The notes under the pieces: model-generated
The model's database searches: none
Seen by the model: only the letters and a program-made list of their open reading frames with translations
What the model was told of the DNA's origin: nothing
Shown: piece after piece, positions 5,489-6,251 of the stretch
How the letters are laid out: the number at the start of each line of letters is the position of its first letter
Position numbering within the stretch: position 1 is the stretch's first letter
Source of the DNA: Bacteroidota bacterium
Lineage (GTDB): Bacteria; Bacteroidota; Bacteroidia; Cytophagales; Cyclobacteriaceae
Length of the DNA stretch: 6,251 bases
NCBI GenBank assembly: GCA_027297025.1
Contig: JAPUIM010000450.1
Location: 1-6,251, forward strand
Direction of reading: 5' to 3'
Made by a program: the position numbers and the translations under genes

Positions 5489-5890
5489 ATGGATAAAATA
5501 GAAAAGACAGAAGAGCAATGGAGGAAGGAGCTGAAAGCCAAAGCCTACCACGTGCTGCGCGAAAAAGGAACGGAAACAGCTTTTACCGGCAAGCTTTACA
5601 ATCATGATGGCCAGGGCATGTATCATTGTGGAGCCTGTGGAAATCCTCTATTTAAGTCAGACGCCAAATATGATTCGGGAAGCGGATGGCCCAGTTTTTT
5701 TGAATCGGTTTCTCCTGATAGTGTGGAAATGAAATTGGATAAATCCATGGGAATGCTAAGATCGGAAGTATTGTGCAAAAAATGTGGAAGTCATTTGGGG
5801 CATGTGTTTCCCGATGGCCCCCAACCCACGGGAGAGAGATATTGCATGAATTCTGTTGCTTTGGATTTTAAAGACGAAAATTCAGAATAG
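5489..5890 (+). CDS. msrB: Peptide-methionine (R)-S-oxide reductase MsrB
   Basis: This 133-residue protein is full length for a single-domain cytoplasmic MsrB, which repairs methionine-R-sulfoxide in proteins. The structural zinc site is complete: C47 and C50 (CGAC), C96 and C99 (CKKC). Other hallmarks are SGWPSFFE (65-72), the active-site HLGHVFPDGP (102-111) and the catalytic Cys119 in RYCMNSVAL. There are only five cysteines, and all are used by zinc or catalysis. The position where many MsrBs carry the resolving cysteine (GCGWPS) is Ser65 (GSGWPS), so it is a one-cysteine type that must be recycled without that intramolecular disulfide. It lies 72 bp after the Usp gene on the same strand with no terminator between, so co-transcription is possible. 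No purine-rich ribosome site is visible before the ATG. Confidence 0.96.
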   Translation: MDKIEKTEEQWRKELKAKAYHVLREKGTETAFTGKLYNHDGQGMYHCGACGNPLFKSDAKYDSGSGWPSFFESVSPDSVEMKLDKSMGMLRSEVLCKKCGSHLGHVFPDGPQPTGERYCMNSVALDFKDENSE

Positions 5891-6032
5891 ATTATTTAGT
5901 AGTTAAACTGGTCAGGATCTTTTCTTGAATATCAGGGTCTTAAGCAAGGTCTTTCCCAACCATCAGAACTCCATTAAATGGGAATTCAGTGAGGTTTAGT
6001 TAACGAATTTTTAAAAATTGGCCCAAGTAAGA

Positions 6033-6251
6033 TCAGGGCACCACTAAGGTGAGTTCATGAGGAGTACGGGGATTCTCATTGACCAGATCGATCCTTTCAG
6101 CGGTTTGATCCAGAGCAATCCATATTCCGGACAACTCCCGCAATAAGGTGTCTGTAACCTCGATACTAAAAGCAAGGGCAGTTCCGCGCCAGGACCATAG
6201 GGCCTCGAAAACTTGTCCGTCATTGATCAAGTTCAATCTCCCGGAATTTTG
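6033..6251 (-). CDS. C-terminal fragment of an unidentified protein (enters from the right edge)
   Basis: The minus strand is open from the window edge to a TGA at 6035-6033, giving the last 72 residues of a protein whose start lies outside. It reads from QNSGRLNLINDGQVFEALW to PRTPHELTLVVP and alternates hydrophobic and polar residues in a way that suggests beta strands. I do not recognise the family. It is convergent with msrB. The 142-bp gap between them has only an all-AT palindrome (6006-6019) and no clear terminator. A TTG at 6236 could be called as a start, but the frame continues upstream without a stop, so a C-terminal fragment is the better reading. Confidence 0.6.
   Translation of the reverse strand, partial: QNSGRLNLINDGQVFEALWSWRGTALAFSIEVTDTLLRELSGIWIALDQTAERIDLVNENPRTPHELTLVVP

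Noticed and set aside
6006..6019. 14-base palindrome AATTTTTAAAAATT as a terminator between convergent genes
   Set aside because: It is made only of A and T, with no GC stem; too weak to call a terminator.
6223..6236. FNR-like match TTGAT-CAAG-TTCAA
   Set aside because: It matches nine of ten positions but lies inside the coding frame of the right-edge gene, so it is taken as a chance hit and a warning about the other boxes.

Overview
The window looks like chromosomal DNA from a member of the Bacteroidota, probably a Cytophagales-type marine or soil bacterium. The main reasons are the short sigma-70 protein (288 aa, no long N-terminal region 1.1, opening MRQLKI and ending YLG, as in Bacteroidota RpoD), AT-rich intergenic DNA, mostly absent Shine-Dalgarno sequences, and an ABC permease and LolA-like pair of a type common in that phylum. 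The genus assignment is inference; no rRNA or other marker is present. Seven protein genes are visible, two of them cut by the window edges. I see no tRNA, rRNA, CRISPR array, transposase or phage gene.

Left part, minus strand (1-1646): a LolA-like outer-membrane lipoprotein-sorting protein (894-1646) is followed by the N-terminal 208 residues of an FtsX/LolE-type ABC transporter permease. The permease starts at a GTG (625) and runs off the left edge. Together they look like part of an envelope lipid or lipoprotein export system. The 268-bp gap between them holds an FNR-like palindrome and a possible -7 element, so the permease may have its own promoter.

Middle, plus strand (1881-4231): a zinc-dependent alcohol dehydrogenase of the AdhA/CAD2 type is transcribed divergently from the LolA-like gene. 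The shared 234-bp intergenic region holds a near-consensus FNR-type box. A 449-bp non-coding leader then precedes an RpoD-like sigma factor that I read as a secondary (group 2) paralogue. The leader contains a perfect tandem 13-bp repeat, a 10-bp direct repeat, a 9-bp inverted repeat at the ADH stop codon and a small GC-rich hairpin. The sigma gene ends in a clear intrinsic terminator.

Right part: a two-domain universal stress protein (4538-5416), preceded by a strong hairpin, and a methionine-R-sulfoxide reductase MsrB (5489-5890) lie on the plus strand. Facing them is the C-terminal 72 residues of an unidentified minus-strand protein (6033 to the edge).

Taken together, the alcohol dehydrogenase, alternative sigma factor, Usp and MsrB suggest a redox or low-oxygen stress neighbourhood, and the FNR-like boxes point the same way. 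That functional link is inference. I found no clear evidence of a wholly new system; the most interesting material is regulatory.
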